Below, piece by piece: positions 40,884 to 52,653 of a stretch of 64,000 nt of DNA. This stretch comes from Azolla caroliniana. Its lineage: Eukaryota; Polypodiophyta. Each line of letters starts with the position of its first letter. The stretch's first letter is position 1. The stretch covers positions 11,408,001-11,472,000 of the forward strand of contig JBHGNT010000022.1 of NCBI GenBank assembly GCA_043228905.1, read 5' to 3'. The notes under the pieces were generated by a model that was given only the letters and a program-made list of their open reading frames with translations, was not told the DNA's origin and did not search any database. Both the position numbers and the translations under genes were made by a program.

Positions 40884-43667
40884 GGTGTCATTCGAGGCGT
40901 CGTCCCTGTTCTGGTCTGTGCCGTTGGTCTCAGTGAAAGGATTAACTGGGGTCGTCCCGTGGTAAGGTCGAAGTCGGAAGCCATTTACCCAGCTCTTGAT
41001 GATGTCTCCGGCAAGTGTGCCGAGTTGGAATGTGTCATTAAACTTGTCAATGATCCAGGAGGGGCCTGTCCATCGGAATCGTAATTTACCCGGCATAGCA
41101 CCGAGTCGTGTTTGGAAGACCAGCACCGGTTTGCCGATGGTAAGTGCTTTCTCCGCGCCCTTTCGGTGTCGATCAATGAAGGCTTTGCGTTGTCGTTGGC
41201 GTTGCTCCAGGTGAGCCATGTTGGCCACTCAGTGTTCGTTGAGTTCGAGGAGTTGTTCGAACCGATATTGCTCTGATTGAGGCTCGGGTAGCCTTTCCTT
41301 AACCTGAACTCGGAGACTCGGAACTTCGAACTCGATTGGCATGACTGCTTCCTAACCAAAGGCCATCCGAAAGGGTGTAGACTGAGTGCTAGTTTTGAAT
41401 GTGGTGCGATACGCCCATAATGCACTCTGGAGCTTGTCATCCCAATCGGTGTGGTTCTCATTGATGATCTTTTTCAGGATTGTCTGCAAAATTTTATTAG
41501 TCAACACCACCAATCCGTTTGCCTATGGATAGTACGGCGTACTTTTCTTATGTACGACCGCGTAGTGTGTAGTGAGTTCGCGAATTATGTGGTTTAGAAA
41601 ATTCCCGCCTTGGTCACTAATGAGCTCGATTGGGCATCCATATCGGCACCATAGATGTTCGTATACAAAATTTGCTGTGGATGCAACGGTATTGTCCCGC
41701 AGTGCCTTAGCCTTGACCCATTTTGTGCAATAGTCCGTGGCCACGATGATGTATTTGTTACCGGTGTGGGCCGCGCCTGGTTTAAAAGGTCCTACAAACC
41801 AATTTGGTGGTGTGCGCTGCATGAGCGTGCTGCCGATGGCTATATTTGATGTGTCTACGAAGACGTGAAAAGGTTCCGACCAGACCGGTGCCTGTACCAC
41901 AGGGGCATGGGAGAGCATTAACTTCAAGGCTTGGTACGCCTCGTCTTCTGTTGAAGACCACTGAAATGGGAGTCTATGCACTGCCATGTCCAAAGGAGTC
42001 GCGAAATTGGCTGAGAGCCTTCGTGGTAGAGGGCGTGAGGGCCTTCAGAATGGCCTACACTTTATCCTGGTTGACTATGTGCTTGAGCAGGTTGCCGCTT
42101 GTCACCAAGAACACGTATTTTGCCGGATTTAAGCTCAAGTGAGCGTGTCGACATCGTTCGAGACAGAGCCATAGCAGGGTCATATGCTCCCGCTGCTGGC
42201 CATACACGGCAAAGTCGTCGAGGAACACTTGCATGAACGCCGGAATATACTCGTTGAAAATCTCTGAGATGATGTGTTGGAACGTGGCCGGTGCCGTTTT
42301 TAATCTGGACATCATTACCTCGGCCACGAAGACACCCCAATCCGTGACAAACGTCGTTTCTTCCTAATCGTCCGGGTGCATTCGGATTTGATTATAGCCA
42401 CTGAACCGATCGAGGAAACTGTAGCATTCATGACCAGCCACCATGTCAAGGACACTATCTGTGAACGGAAGAGGAAACCCATTCGTGACTGTCGCAGCAT
42501 TGAGTTTGCGGTAATCAACGCAAACGCGGATTTTCCCATTTTTCTTGGGGACCACGACGATTGGGCTTAACCATGTGGCTCTGTTTACTGGGCGTATAAA
42601 GCCTACTCAAAGGAGTTTGTCGATTTCCTCTTTGACCGTAACCGCGTAGTTGGGGTTCATACAGTACCGTCGTTGTTGGATCGGCCGAGTGTCCGGTGGG
42701 AGGTGTACTTGGTGTTGGTAACGTTGGGGATCCAATCCCTTCATATCAGTGTAAGACCAGGCGAATACATCCTAATATTCCATGAGCAGGCATATCAGGG
42801 TTGACCGTTCGTCGGTTGATAAGTTATTAGCGATTTGAAGTGTCCGCGGGTTCTCGTCTGAGCCGAGGTTCAGTGACTCGAGCGTTGATGCTTTCACCCG
42901 TTGGAAGATGGCGAGTTCTCGTTTGAACGCATCCCAAGCTTGTCGTAGTTCCACGATAGTTGTGGAATCGGCTTCGTCCTGGGAAGGGAATCTGCCGTGC
43001 CATCCTCGTCCAGTGGTGTGCCGAAACCCGAAATTGCATTTAGTTTGAAGAGGGGTATGATAGTGGGGTGATCTTCCAGGAAGTCATCCACCTCTTCGTC
43101 AGCAAAGCCATTGAGCATGTGTACCCCTTCCGCATATAAGGGCGTAGTGTTGTGGGGTGTGGTTAGGCGTTCTTCTGTTATTACCCGTACCTTGGACTTC
43201 CCCCGGCGGAAGGAGATCATATTCCACTGCCAATGTTGTTTAATATTTGTTGTGCGTAGCTAGGTTCGGCCAAGCAGCATTGGATAAGCGCCCGGAGTTT
43301 CGAGGCGTAACATGACTGCCAAGATAGTGAACATGTGGCCGCCTAACGTGAAATCAAGGTGGTGGATTAACCCGGTGGGGCGAACCGATCGCATATCGGC
43401 CATCCGCAACCAAAAGGGGCAAGGCTCCCATTGGTTTATGCCGAGGGTGTGACATGTGGCCTCGCTGATGACATTCACACCAGAGCCACCATCGCGTCCT
43501 TTAATCATGATTTTCACGGCTGGATTCTGGGAATCCATGAGGGGTGGGCCCGTCCCTAGCTCCGTTAGGTTAACAGGGGGTGAGACCGATATGTCATTAG
43601 CCGTGATCTTAGCCAAGGTATCCCGAAAGCCCGGCATGAGCGGTAACAGCTTATGTAATTGCAACAA
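40884..43667 (-). pseudogene. H pol remnant: protease, RT, integrase
   Basis: Protease near 43500 (GRDGGSGVNVIS, YPMLLGRT); RT at about 42680-42062 (VPKKNGKIRVCVDYRKLN, VFLDDFAVYG); start of RNase H (FHVFVDTSNIAIGSTLMQ, about 41870) joined directly to the integrase core (VGPFKPG, SDQGGNF) near 41810. Most of RNase H and the integrase zinc region are therefore deleted relative to A. The integrase C-terminus (GKPVLVFQTR, WVNGFRLRPY) ends at the X insertion. Many stops and frame changes. Confidence 0.85.
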
Positions 43668-44072
43668 GATCCTAGCGCTTGTAAGGGATGGTCATCTTCT
43701 GCCATGGTGGATGGTCCTGCGGTCGGTGGTGCGTCGATGCTCACGTCCTGCATCTCTGTGTGCATCCGTGCCACGTTGCTTTTATTGGCAGTCTCAATCC
43801 ATTCCTTGGCTGTTTGTCGGACGTCATCTTGTTCTTGCCATTGGCTGGTGTGGGTCTTTCTACGTGTAGTGACGTGTTGGATGTCGGCCATAATAGTATT
43901 CACAGCCGAAGCCTTGTCGTGGTCCGTGGTTGGGCATTGGGTAGCGTAGTGGCCAGGTTGGTTGCACTTATAGCAGAAAACAGATGCTGAGTTGCTGGTG
44001 TCACCATGCTCAATGTGTGGGAAGGAATGTGATTGGTTCCCGGCCGCTTGGGTAGGTGTGTTGGCCCGTGGC
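43565..44072 (-). pseudogene. H gag, downstream part with CCHC knuckle
   Basis: Starts at the G1-2 target duplication. It encodes a linker, then CYKCNQPGHYATQCP (C-x2-C-x4-H-x4-C), then a charged segment (RQTAKEWIETANKSNVARMH) leading to protease. The upstream part of the same gag is at 50471-51862. Confidence 0.78.
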
Positions 44073-44076
44073 GCGG

Positions 44077-44693
44077 TGTCGAGGTATTCCTCGCGGATGC
44101 GTGGAATGAGGCGGGACCTCGGGGGTCCTGTACCGAAGAGCAAGAGAGAAAGGAGAAGAAACCCACTACGTGCGAGCGTAGATTCACAGGGACACGGCCC
44201 TTCGACACAAAGACGCGAGTGGGACACCGACACAGAGAGACACGAATGTATGTATGTATTAACAAAGACAACAACAAGAACACGGAGGCAACAAAAACAC
44301 GAAGTCGGTTACAACCGAACAGGCCGGCGAACAGATGCCGATACCTGTTCGTAAACACACAGAAAGGAAGGAGTAGGTTGGAGGTGCTGCCGGAAGCCCT
44401 CGGGCATTCCTCAGAGCAGCGCGAGCCTCCCGAAACCTGCACAGGAGGAAGCTATGGAGCTTGCGAACCAGAGAGAGAGAGAAGCCTTCGAACACAAACC
44501 GACAGCACTTCATCCTCGACTCCCCGCGATCTCGTCTCCCTCCTTTTTATAGGCAAGGAAGGAGCCGTTTTCCCCTTTACTTCCTACCCACTAAATCTAC
44601 CCGCCTAGGATCTTCTAAGGGCTTCATTCGAGAAGAGCCGGTTCCTACGCTCCTGTGCACCGATTCCGCTTGTGGACGGTTTTCTTCACGACA
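44077..44693 (-). repeat. G1-2 3' LTR (617 bp)
   Basis: Equal in length to the right copy. The PPT (minus strand GGTTAGGTGGGGGCGGA) lies at 44694-44710. Confidence 0.93.
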
Positions 44694-44766
44694 TCCGCCC
44701 CCACCTAACCGCGCATCCACCGGTATGTGCCAAATTGAGTTGGGACAGAGAAAACCGGTCCAGCCT

Positions 44767-47700
44767 TCATTCCCCGCTCGTCGGTTCTTCCTCGGTTTCG
44801 GATTGTTCGTCGTCGTGGTCCAGGTCACCCGGATCCGGCTCGTCATCATGACGCTTCTTGAACGCTTTGATCCGCTTCCCCATTACCGGTATCGCCATTC
44901 TCGTACCGTCGAGTTCCGCCAGATGGTACGTCGCGTTGTCGTTGGCGCTTCGTACCACGTAAGGCCCGAACCACCTTCTTGCGAACTTCCGTGTCGCTCG
45001 GTGCTATCGTACACTAGCACCCAGTCTCCTTCCTCGATCTTCTTCGGTCGGAGCCGGTGCGTTCGGTCGAACCGGGCTTTGCTCCTCATTCTTGCTTCCC
45101 GAAGCTTTTCCGCAGCTTGCTCCACGTCCTCTGGTCTTCGCTCGAGCTGTCGTATACGCGCCGCCAGCAGTTCCTCCCTGCTCATCTCGTCTCTCCAGTC
45201 CACGGTTGCCCACGAGGAGATCGTACGTTCCATCGGCATGACCGGCTTCTACCCAAACATGAGTTCTGCCGGCATGAATCCGGTTACCGAACTGTGCGTA
45301 GTTCGGTCCGCCCACAACGCGTAAGGCAACAGCCGCGGCCAGTTCCCGACTTGACCTCCGCATGCCCGAACTAGCGCCTTGACGATCGGTCTGTGTCCGC
45401 GCTCCACCTTCCCATTCGCCTCCGGATTGTACTTAGTGGTAAGCGAGAGCTTGACTCCTAGCCGGTCGAACAGCTCCTCGGCCTCTTCGGCGTCCAACTC
45501 CCCGCGATCAGCCACGATCTTCCCGACGCACCCGTACCGGCATATCACGTCCTCGATCAGGAACCGACAAACGGTCGCGGTTATTTTGTTCTGAAGGGCT
45601 CGGCCTTCCACCTGGTTCGTCAGATCTTCCCGAGCCAGGACCAGATACCGCATCTGTCCTACTCCCATCAGCATCGTCACCAGGTCTACCATCCATTTGA
45701 AGTGGATGGTCGGAGGGTACGTAGGGTGACGCTCGTCCCGATGTCGGACTACGGAGTGCATCTGACAGCTCTCGCAAGTTGTCACGAACCGATGCACATC
45801 CCGGTACAGTCCCGGCCACCAGTACTTCCCCTTTATCTTCTCGAACGTGGCCCACATTCCACAGTGTCCGGCCCAAGGGCTGTCGTGGTAGGCCGTCAGC
45901 AGCTCCTCCTGTTCTTCCTTCATCGCCACCACTCGGAGCGGGACGCCGTTCCTCTTCTTTGGGTGCTTCCATAAGTATCTCTCCCGGAGAAAGAATCGGT
46001 AAGCTTTCTTCCGGATCCGGTTGGCCTCGTCCTTCGTCCACGACGCTTCCGGCGTCATCGTCCTCAAAATTCCACCGATCTAGAGCCACTCACCGTCGTA
46101 CTTGCTCTCGTCGAAGTCGTTAAGTGCCGGAGTGCTCGTCCCATCTGTCGTCACGTACGCTGCCTCGAAGAAGTCCACGCCGACTTCTTCGTCCTCCGAA
46201 ACCATGCCGCCCTCGTCATCAAACCTCGCCCTCGAAAGCATGTCGGCCATGGCGTTGTCCTTTCCGGAAATGTGTCGTATTTCTGGGTCCAGGGACTTGA
46301 TGTACGCTATCCACCTGAGCATCGCCAGGTCCGGTGTCGCGCATCCTGAAACCATGCCGAGAATTGGCAGGCAATCCGTCTCGATAATCACTTCTGTCCC
46401 GATCAGGTAGTCTTTGTCGGCCTTTACTGCCGAAACGATACCCTAGAGTTCGCGTTTAACCTGGGCGTACCCTCGCTGTCGCTCACTGAGGACCTTCGCG
46501 CCGAATCGGATCGGGAACTGAATGCCGTCCTCGTCTTCTTGGTTGACGACCCATCCGATCCCGGTCAGGCTCGTATCCACCGTTATGTATACCGGTGTAC
46601 CCTTCTCGTAGACAGCCTTCCGGAGCGCCGGTGCTGCCGCAAGAGCTTCCTTCAACTTCTGGACCGACTCCGTGTGCTCGTCTCGCCACTCGAATCTTTG
46701 CCCCTTCTTCAGCAACCCGTATAGTGGCTCCGCAACGTGGGCGTAATGCGGGATCCATATGTGGTAGAACGCGCATGCCCCCAGGAACCTCCGAACTTCC
46801 GTAACCGAGCTACAATCGGTCTTCATTGCGGAGATGGCTTCCGGCCATAAGGTTCACATAGGTGTCCGACCACCAGGATTTCCGATTGCCCGAAGGCCGA
46901 TTTCTCCCCGGAGAAGGTGAGCCTCGCATCCTCTAGCCTTTGTAGCACCTTCTCGCAGTCGTTGATGTGTGTCGCCACGAATCGCCGGCATCCGTCCGGC
47001 CCGACTGTCTCGTCCTTCTCCTCCACTGGGCACCCCTTGATCGGCATTTCATCTAGAAACGGCATGGTGATGTCCGGGATGCAATCCCTCACTACCTTGT
47101 TCATTGCATTCAGCATGTGGGCTACCGAGTTGGTCCCTCCTTGTGGCAGGGTACACATTCGCACTAGGCCGAGGGGGGTTCGCGTCTCTGCTCTCCACGG
47201 CTAGCTGGAACTGGTCGTACCCCGAGTACAGATCACCGACCGAGTAAATCGACCTTCCGGCGAAGGCCTCTGCGAATTCATCTATGGTCGGTCTGATTCC
47301 TGCGTTCCGGATGGTCACTCTGTTGACCGGCTGCAGGTCCTGAATGAAGCGCAATGTTCCGTTTTTATTCGGTACGGTAAACCATCGGTTCGAGTATGGC
47401 GCGCTCGACGGTTCGAGAATACCCATATCGACTTTCTGCCTCAATAGCTCCATCAACTTCGGGATGTGAGCTCTCAGTACTGGAATCGGCTTGAGATTCC
47501 ACGGTACATGCGGTACCGTGAATATCACCATCGGCTCCACGATCGTCGAGTCTACGCACCCGATCTCTTTCGGTGAGAATGCGAAGGTTTTCCCGTGCCT
47601 TCCGAGCATTCTCCGAAACCGGTCTTCCTCCGTCGGCAGTAGGAACCCGCCCCCACCGATTTTGAGCTCCCGGAGCGTTCCGTCGGTGAAGGTGTGTCCT

Positions 47701-48174
47701 ATGCAGGCCGGATCTCGTAAACTGGGGTCCGACGCCACCCCTCTGATCCGGGACTCGCTGCCCTCCGGCAAGGGTGCCGCGAATGGCCTTACCTTCCGGT
47801 CCACAGTCTTGTACCTCGTGCTAACTCGGGCCGTCCGATCCAACCCGAGCCCCCGACTGAAGTTCGCAATGACTTCGTACATCTCTTCGGAACATACCGG
47901 TATCGTCCGGTCTTCGTTAAGGTCTTCTCCGGCTACCTTCCTCAGCATTCCCAAGGTGTCGTCGAAGGAGACCACCTCCACGGCTCCGCTGATTTCCGTC
48001 CGGGCCGAGAACTCCGCACGCTCGAAGTCGCACTTCCGCCCTTGTCTTTTCTCGGCCGACGATGCCGACTATCATACACCCTCCATTGTCGGAGAAGCAA
48101 AATCCCCTACCTATCGTACAGTCGTCCCGAGTGTCCGGACTGTCTCGGCCCCACGCCTTGGCAGCCCTCTCTAA
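44767..48174 (-). pseudogene. G1-2 pol, defective
   Basis: Same domain order as G1-1: pol start in the -1 frame at 48174, LKIGGGGFLLP (uninterrupted copia-1 site), RT with PFLDDEMPI, RNase H with VDTSLTGIGW, integrase with CESCQMH and VERGHRP. Lesions include a 2-bp deletion near 48000, an 11-bp deletion near 47185, a 22-bp deletion at about 46840 (between GGCTTC repeats), stops at about 46443 and 46081, and a small deletion near 45006 in the integrase end. Confidence 0.88.
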
Positions 48175-49805
48175 AAATCCTCCCAGTTCTCACCACCGAG
48201 GGATTCACGGTTTCGCTCGTGGTTCGGTTGCACCGTCAGAAATAGGACCGAATGGCGCTCGTCCTGGCTTTTGACCCTCGCATAGGCCGAACCATTGTCC
48301 AACACCTCTCGCAATGACAGCTCCACTTTGTTGTCGAGGATCCGTTCTTCTAGGACCTTTCGTAGGTCCGTAGTCCTTTCTATCTCCGTCCCCAATCGGT
48401 ATCCGCCCTTCCTGGGGTTATCTTACGAGCTGGACCCGCCGGCATCGTTCCGTCGTTGCCCGAATCGGGTCTCGTACCGTTCTGAGGGCCCGGCCGCTCC
48501 GGCTTTCCCCACTTGTTTGTCTTCTACCAGGGCCTCGTAGTTCCGGCAGGCGGCTTCTACGAAGCCCATCTTCTCCTCGATCGGATCGCTCCACCCGGTT
48601 ATTTCCCGGACCCGTCTCTCAGCGTGGTCCGTTTCATCTTTCCTCAGTCGTGCGCCAGCGAGGCCTTCCAACATTGCCGACCAGAAACCGTCTTTGCTCT
48701 CCTTTCGGGCCTCGCTGCCCCCGACCCGAATACTGGCCGACGACGAGTAGTGGATGGCCTCCACGTGCCGGGCCGCTGCCTCTTCCATCAGTCTCTTCAT
48801 ACCTCCTCGCCCGTCGTTTCGGTTCAGGGCCCTCCTAGTGTCGCCGGCGTGCACCCGGCCTTCCCACAGGTACACCACCCTGTTCCTTAACGCCTCTACG
48901 AAATCGCCGCAGTCCTTCCGAATGTGGCCGACCTCGTCGCACCACATGCACTTGTTCCCCGCTGCCGGCCGTCGGTCACGAGCCGATTCGCCGCCTTCCC
49001 TTCGAGTCTGGGCGATCTGGAGATCCTTTATCGCCCGCGTCAACTCCTCTAGCGCTGCTCCTCCGGACGAGCCATTGACAACGCCGACCGAAGCCGGACT
49101 GGTTTCGAGCCTTTCCCGGGTTTCTTCCCTTCGCACTTGCGGTGCCAGTTCAAGCCTCCTTGCTGTGACAGAGACCGCGCCGGCCGCTCCGTTGTCAGCC
49201 CATTCTCGCCGTTTGTCGAAACGGCCACAGACTCTCTTAACCGCAGCCTAGTCGGTTGTCAGCCCGTCTTCGGTTTCCAGCAAGGAGCCGACTTGATCTC
49301 TGTCCCGCTCGTCCACCGACTTGACGAACAATAGGACCCGGCTCGTATCCAGAACGGTTCGGTCAAGCGCCGAAAGGCGCGCAAAGCGTTCTTCGAACTC
49401 CCGGAGGAGTGCCGACGCGTTTCTTCCCTTGCCGGGGGACTCCACCCATTCCATGAAGTCCCGTTTCGAAAGCCGGAGCGCGTCGTCCAACCCGTATTTT
49501 TCTAGGAGTCGGCCTTCGAACTCCTCCCAAGTACGGCTCTCCGCCCGCACCTCGAGAACCTCCGCATGGATGCTCGGCATCGCCACTCGAGGAAACCCGG
49601 CAAGACGCCTCTCTTCCGGAATGTCCCGCATCAGCATTTCTGCCCCGTAGGACGCCAAATACTTCGTGGCATCCTTTCCGCTGAACCGGCCGATCGTACC
49701 GACAACCGCCTCAATGGCTCTGTCGAGGGCGCCGGTGCCCTCACGTGCACTCAATATCCGATCCACGGCCGAAGCCATGGCCTCTGCAAGATCCGACCCC
49801 TTCAT
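48171..49805 (-). pseudogene. G1-2 gag with protease deleted
   Basis: ATG at 49805 (MKGSDLAEAM), capsid-like part as in G1-1, TAG at 49248-49250 after GLTTD, knuckle CMWCDEVGHIRKDC near 48950, TAA near 48425 (SSS/DNPRKGG). The frame then passes from SLREVL directly to DNGSAYARV, so the whole protease segment present in G1-1 (about 13935-14410) is missing. The deletion ends lie in short AGCACCT/CAACACCT repeats. It ends GGENWEDF then TAG, as in G1-1. Confidence 0.85.
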
Positions 49806-49830
49806 CTTCTGCTCTTCTGCCGCCTCCTTC

Positions 49831-49849
49831 ACGTCGGGTTCACCAAAGA
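49831..49849 (-). other. G1-2 primer-binding site
   Basis: Minus strand TCTTTGGTGAACCCGACGT follows the 5' LTR; same as in X. Confidence 0.6.
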
Positions 49850-50466
49850 TGTCGAGGTATTCCTCGCGGATGCGTGGAATGAGGCGGGACCTCGGGGGTC
49901 CTGTACCGAAGAGCAAGAGAGAAAGGAGAAGAAACCCACTACGTGCGAGCGTAGATTCACAGGGACACGGCCCTTCGACACAAAGACGCGAGTGGGACAC
50001 CGACACAGAGAGACACGAATGTATGTATGTATTAACAAAGACAACAACAAGAACACGGAGGCAACAAAAACACGAAGTCGGTTACAACCGAACAGGCCGG
50101 CGAACAGATGTCGATACCTGTTCGTAAACACACAGAAAGGAAGGAGTAGGTTGGAGGTGCCGCCGGAAGCACTCGGGCATTCCTCAGAGCAGCGTGAGCC
50201 TCCCGAAACCTACACAAGAGGAAGCTATGGAGCTTGCGAACCAGAGAGAGAGAGAAGCCTTCAAACACAAACCGACGGCACTTCGTCCTCGACTCCCCGC
50301 GATCTCGTCTCCCTCCTTTTTATAGGCAAGGAAGGAGCCGTTTTCCCCTTTACTTCCTACCCACTAAATCTACCCGCCTAGGATCTTCTAAGGGCTTCAT
50401 TCGAGAAGAGCCGGTTCCTACGCTCCTGTGCACCGATTCCGCTTGTGGACGGTTTTCTTCACGACA
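49850..50466 (-). repeat. G1-2 5' LTR (617 bp)
   Basis: Pairs with 44077-44693; duplicated again at 58085-58701. A TATA box (plus strand TTTTTATAG) lies near 50318. Confidence 0.93.
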
Positions 50467-50470
50467 GCGG

Positions 50471-51862
50471 TGTGCGGTGTGTGCGGTGTTTGGAGGGGGG
50501 TCCCGATGACGATTGTCGTTTTGACATCGATTGTTCCTTGGACCTCTATAAGAGTGTCATCAATCGTTTCGTGAATACCGTTGATCGTACCGGTCCTCCT
50601 GGTCGTTGTCATACCGATCGTACTCATCATTCACTCTATATTGGTCGTCGTGGTACTGGTCACGGTCATTTGATCTCCTGCGATTGTCGTGGCGGTACCA
50701 GTCGTCGTGGTGACGGTAGTCGTCATCGCGGCGCTGGAGATCCGGGGATCGTGGTTGCTTGTTTGCCCGATGTTGGTATGATTGACGTTCATCCTACTGG
50801 GAGTATGTATTGCGCAACTCGATCTGGCGAACCGGAGCCGTCATTGTGCGTTTGAGCATGTTGTACTCACAATGTTTGATCGTGGAGCTCGGGACTGACA
50901 TATTGGGTAGTGTGGCTGGTGAGGGCACTCAAGAGCAAGATGGCCTGAGGCTGAGCAAGCCGTGCATTGGAGGGCTTGTTGGAAAGGATTGTCCTCCTGA
51001 GGAAGGGAGCTTTGCAAAGAGCCCATGGAGAAAACCGTGTTATGCTATGTCTGATCGATGGCGAGGACACGTGCGATGACTTGCTCGATAATATGGTTGG
51101 AGAAATTCGTAAGTGTGAGAGTCGTCTATAGAGGCTCCCGTAGGCTGGACAAGAAGGTATCCGGAATGTGATGAGCAGAGATATCGTCGGCCAGTTGTCG
51201 GTAGAGATCCTGAAACCGGATCGTGAACTGGGTGACCGTCTCGTGAGGTTCTTGGCTCATGGAAAAGAATTGTTGGAGTAGTTCCCGCTTCGGAACTTGG
51301 CGGTGAAATAATTCTAGGAATTTTGTTCGGATGTCATGGAACATTGTGACCTCCCCCATGTCGAGGTGGGATTACCATCAGGCAGTCGGGCCATCAAGGG
51401 ATAAAGCAAATTCCGCGATTTTGGAGGCCTCGATTTCGGTAGCCGATAACCGTTGTGTCGAGTGGTTGGCCTGCCATGTGGACACGAACGCCTAGGTGTG
51501 TGATTCCGCGTCGGGGCCATCGGTATATCGTGGGTAGGGGTAAGGCATGGTATCGAAATTCGGGTTCTCGGGTAAAGCTGAAAAAGGGTTAGGGTCAGGT
51601 TGGGTGACCTTTGGAGGGCTCGACGGGGAGGTTGGTGCGGAATCAACTCGCGACTGGGTATCGGGTGGCGACGATTGCAACCGGTGAGCCTCCGATAGTT
51701 CCTGGAATGATTGATCAGTGACCACCGAGTCGGAAGTTCCTTCGAGTGGCTCAGGGTGTCGGGCAGGTGGCCGAGTCCGCGTGATGCGATTGGGCGCCGT
51801 AATGGCGGCTGGGGTTTACTTCCAACGTAGTTCGTTGTGATCTTACAGCTGTAACCGGGCAT
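50471..51862 (-). pseudogene. H gag, upstream part
   Basis: From the 5' LTR: Pro/Ser-rich leader (SPPDTQSRVDSAPTS), a capsid-like block with FHDIRTKFLELFHRQVPKRE and TQFTIRFQDLYRQL (retrotransposon gag type, about 51130-51350), then a first CCHC knuckle CTACSASGHLALEC (about 50950), then an Asp/Arg/Tyr/His-rich stretch up to the G1-2 insertion. With the knuckle at about 43960, this gag has two zinc knuckles. Several stops are present. Confidence 0.75.
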
Positions 51863-51871
51863 GCCAAATTG
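51851..51871 (-). other. H primer-binding region
   Basis: Minus strand CAATTTGGCATGCCCGGTTA directly follows the 5' LTR. TGGCATGCCCGG has the form of a tRNA-primed site, but I cannot assign the tRNA; it differs from the G1/X site after TTTGG. Confidence 0.5.
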
Positions 51872-52355
51872 TGTTAACCGTTTCTAGGGAAACACCTTCG
51901 ATGAGCCCACAGACTATCGGTGTCAAGGGATCGTGTTACGTGGAAGCCTCTTCTACACAGGGGAAAAGAAAGGAGAACGAGGAGCGTACATGAGCTACAA
52001 CCCATTAGGCATAAACGAAGCTCGATTTACGAGTACGGGGAGAATACACATATAGAAGATTAGAAAAACGAAACTTATATTAAATGATAAAGCTCACAGT
52101 GATTACAGTACTCGTCTCTCAACTGGAAACAGTTCGTACAGAGCTTGCTGCTAGGATATTACTCTCGCTAAGAATGATCTAGATATTCCCCCCTCGAGTT
52201 ATGCATAACTCGGGTTATATAGTTTTCCTTTTGATACAGAGTCAAGCCATCGGCTGATTGTGAGGGCTAAAACACAGCTATCTATTTCCTCACCTACTCT
52301 TCTACCTAACGACGAGTTTACATAATGTACTTATATTTCTGGCTTATGGACAACA
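51872..52355 (-). repeat. H 5' LTR (484 bp)
   Basis: Starts TGTTAACCG and ends GGACAACA on the plus strand; followed by the second ACTAG. Duplicated at 60107-60590. Confidence 0.92.
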
Positions 52356-52401
52356 ACTAGAACCTTAATCTAGGGCCTTAGACCAACTCGACCACCTCAT
52401 C
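52356..52401 (-). pseudogene. 5' half of the tRNA-Leu gene split by H
   Basis: Acceptor 5' strand, D arm and anticodon arm of the unit whose other half is at 2033-2072. It begins with the shared ACTAG. Anticodon loop TTAAGGT is intact; one change in the D arm (GGTCGAG). Confidence 0.9.
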
Positions 52402-52487
52402 AACCCTCATGTGAATGATATTAGTCGTTTCTCAACAAAATCTTTGCATGTTCATGGATGATTTTATCGTAGACTATGATGCCTCGA

Positions 52488-52568
52488 TGATTAGAGCGAG
52501 ATTTGAAGCCATGCCCTTTCGGACTAGAACCTTAATCTAGCACCTTAGACCAACTTTTCCACCTCATC
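52488..52568 (-). tRNA. tRNA-Leu-like unit R1
   Basis: 81-nt array unit with anticodon AAG. T arm changed (GGCTTCAAATCTC) and D arm altered (GGAAAAGTTGG), so both promoter boxes are weakened. Likely a pseudogene. Confidence 0.7.
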
Positions 52569-52653
52569 AACCCTCATTGCAATGATATTAGAGATTTCTC
52601 CACAAAATATATGCATGTTATGGATGATTTTACCCTAGACTGTGATGCCTCGA

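Larger units (their letters stand above)
44077..50466 (-). mobile_element. G1-2: second G1 copy, inserted in H gag
   Basis: 617-bp LTRs (44077-44693, 49850-50466) flanked by GCGG (44073-44076, 50467-50470). It has the same organisation as G1-1 but defective: the protease region is deleted, gag has a TAG and a TAA, and pol carries several small deletions and stops. LTRs differ at about 9-10 positions. Its right two-thirds (from 46436) is copied again at 54649-58701. Confidence 0.93.
2073..52355 (-). mobile_element. Element H: Ty3/gypsy retrotransposon, host of the nested block
   Basis: Outermost element. Its LTRs (2073-2558 and 51872-52355) are flanked by ACTAG on both sides. On the minus strand, from the right: 5' LTR, gag (51862-50471, then 44072-43565), protease, RT, remnants of RNase H and integrase (to 40884), then an extra 3' gene (37308-35465, then 4063-2685) and the 3' LTR. 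It is interrupted by G1-2, X and A. The two LTRs differ at roughly 20-25 of 485 positions, so it is the oldest insertion here. All genes carry stops, and pol lacks most of RNase H, so it is defective. Confidence 0.9.
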
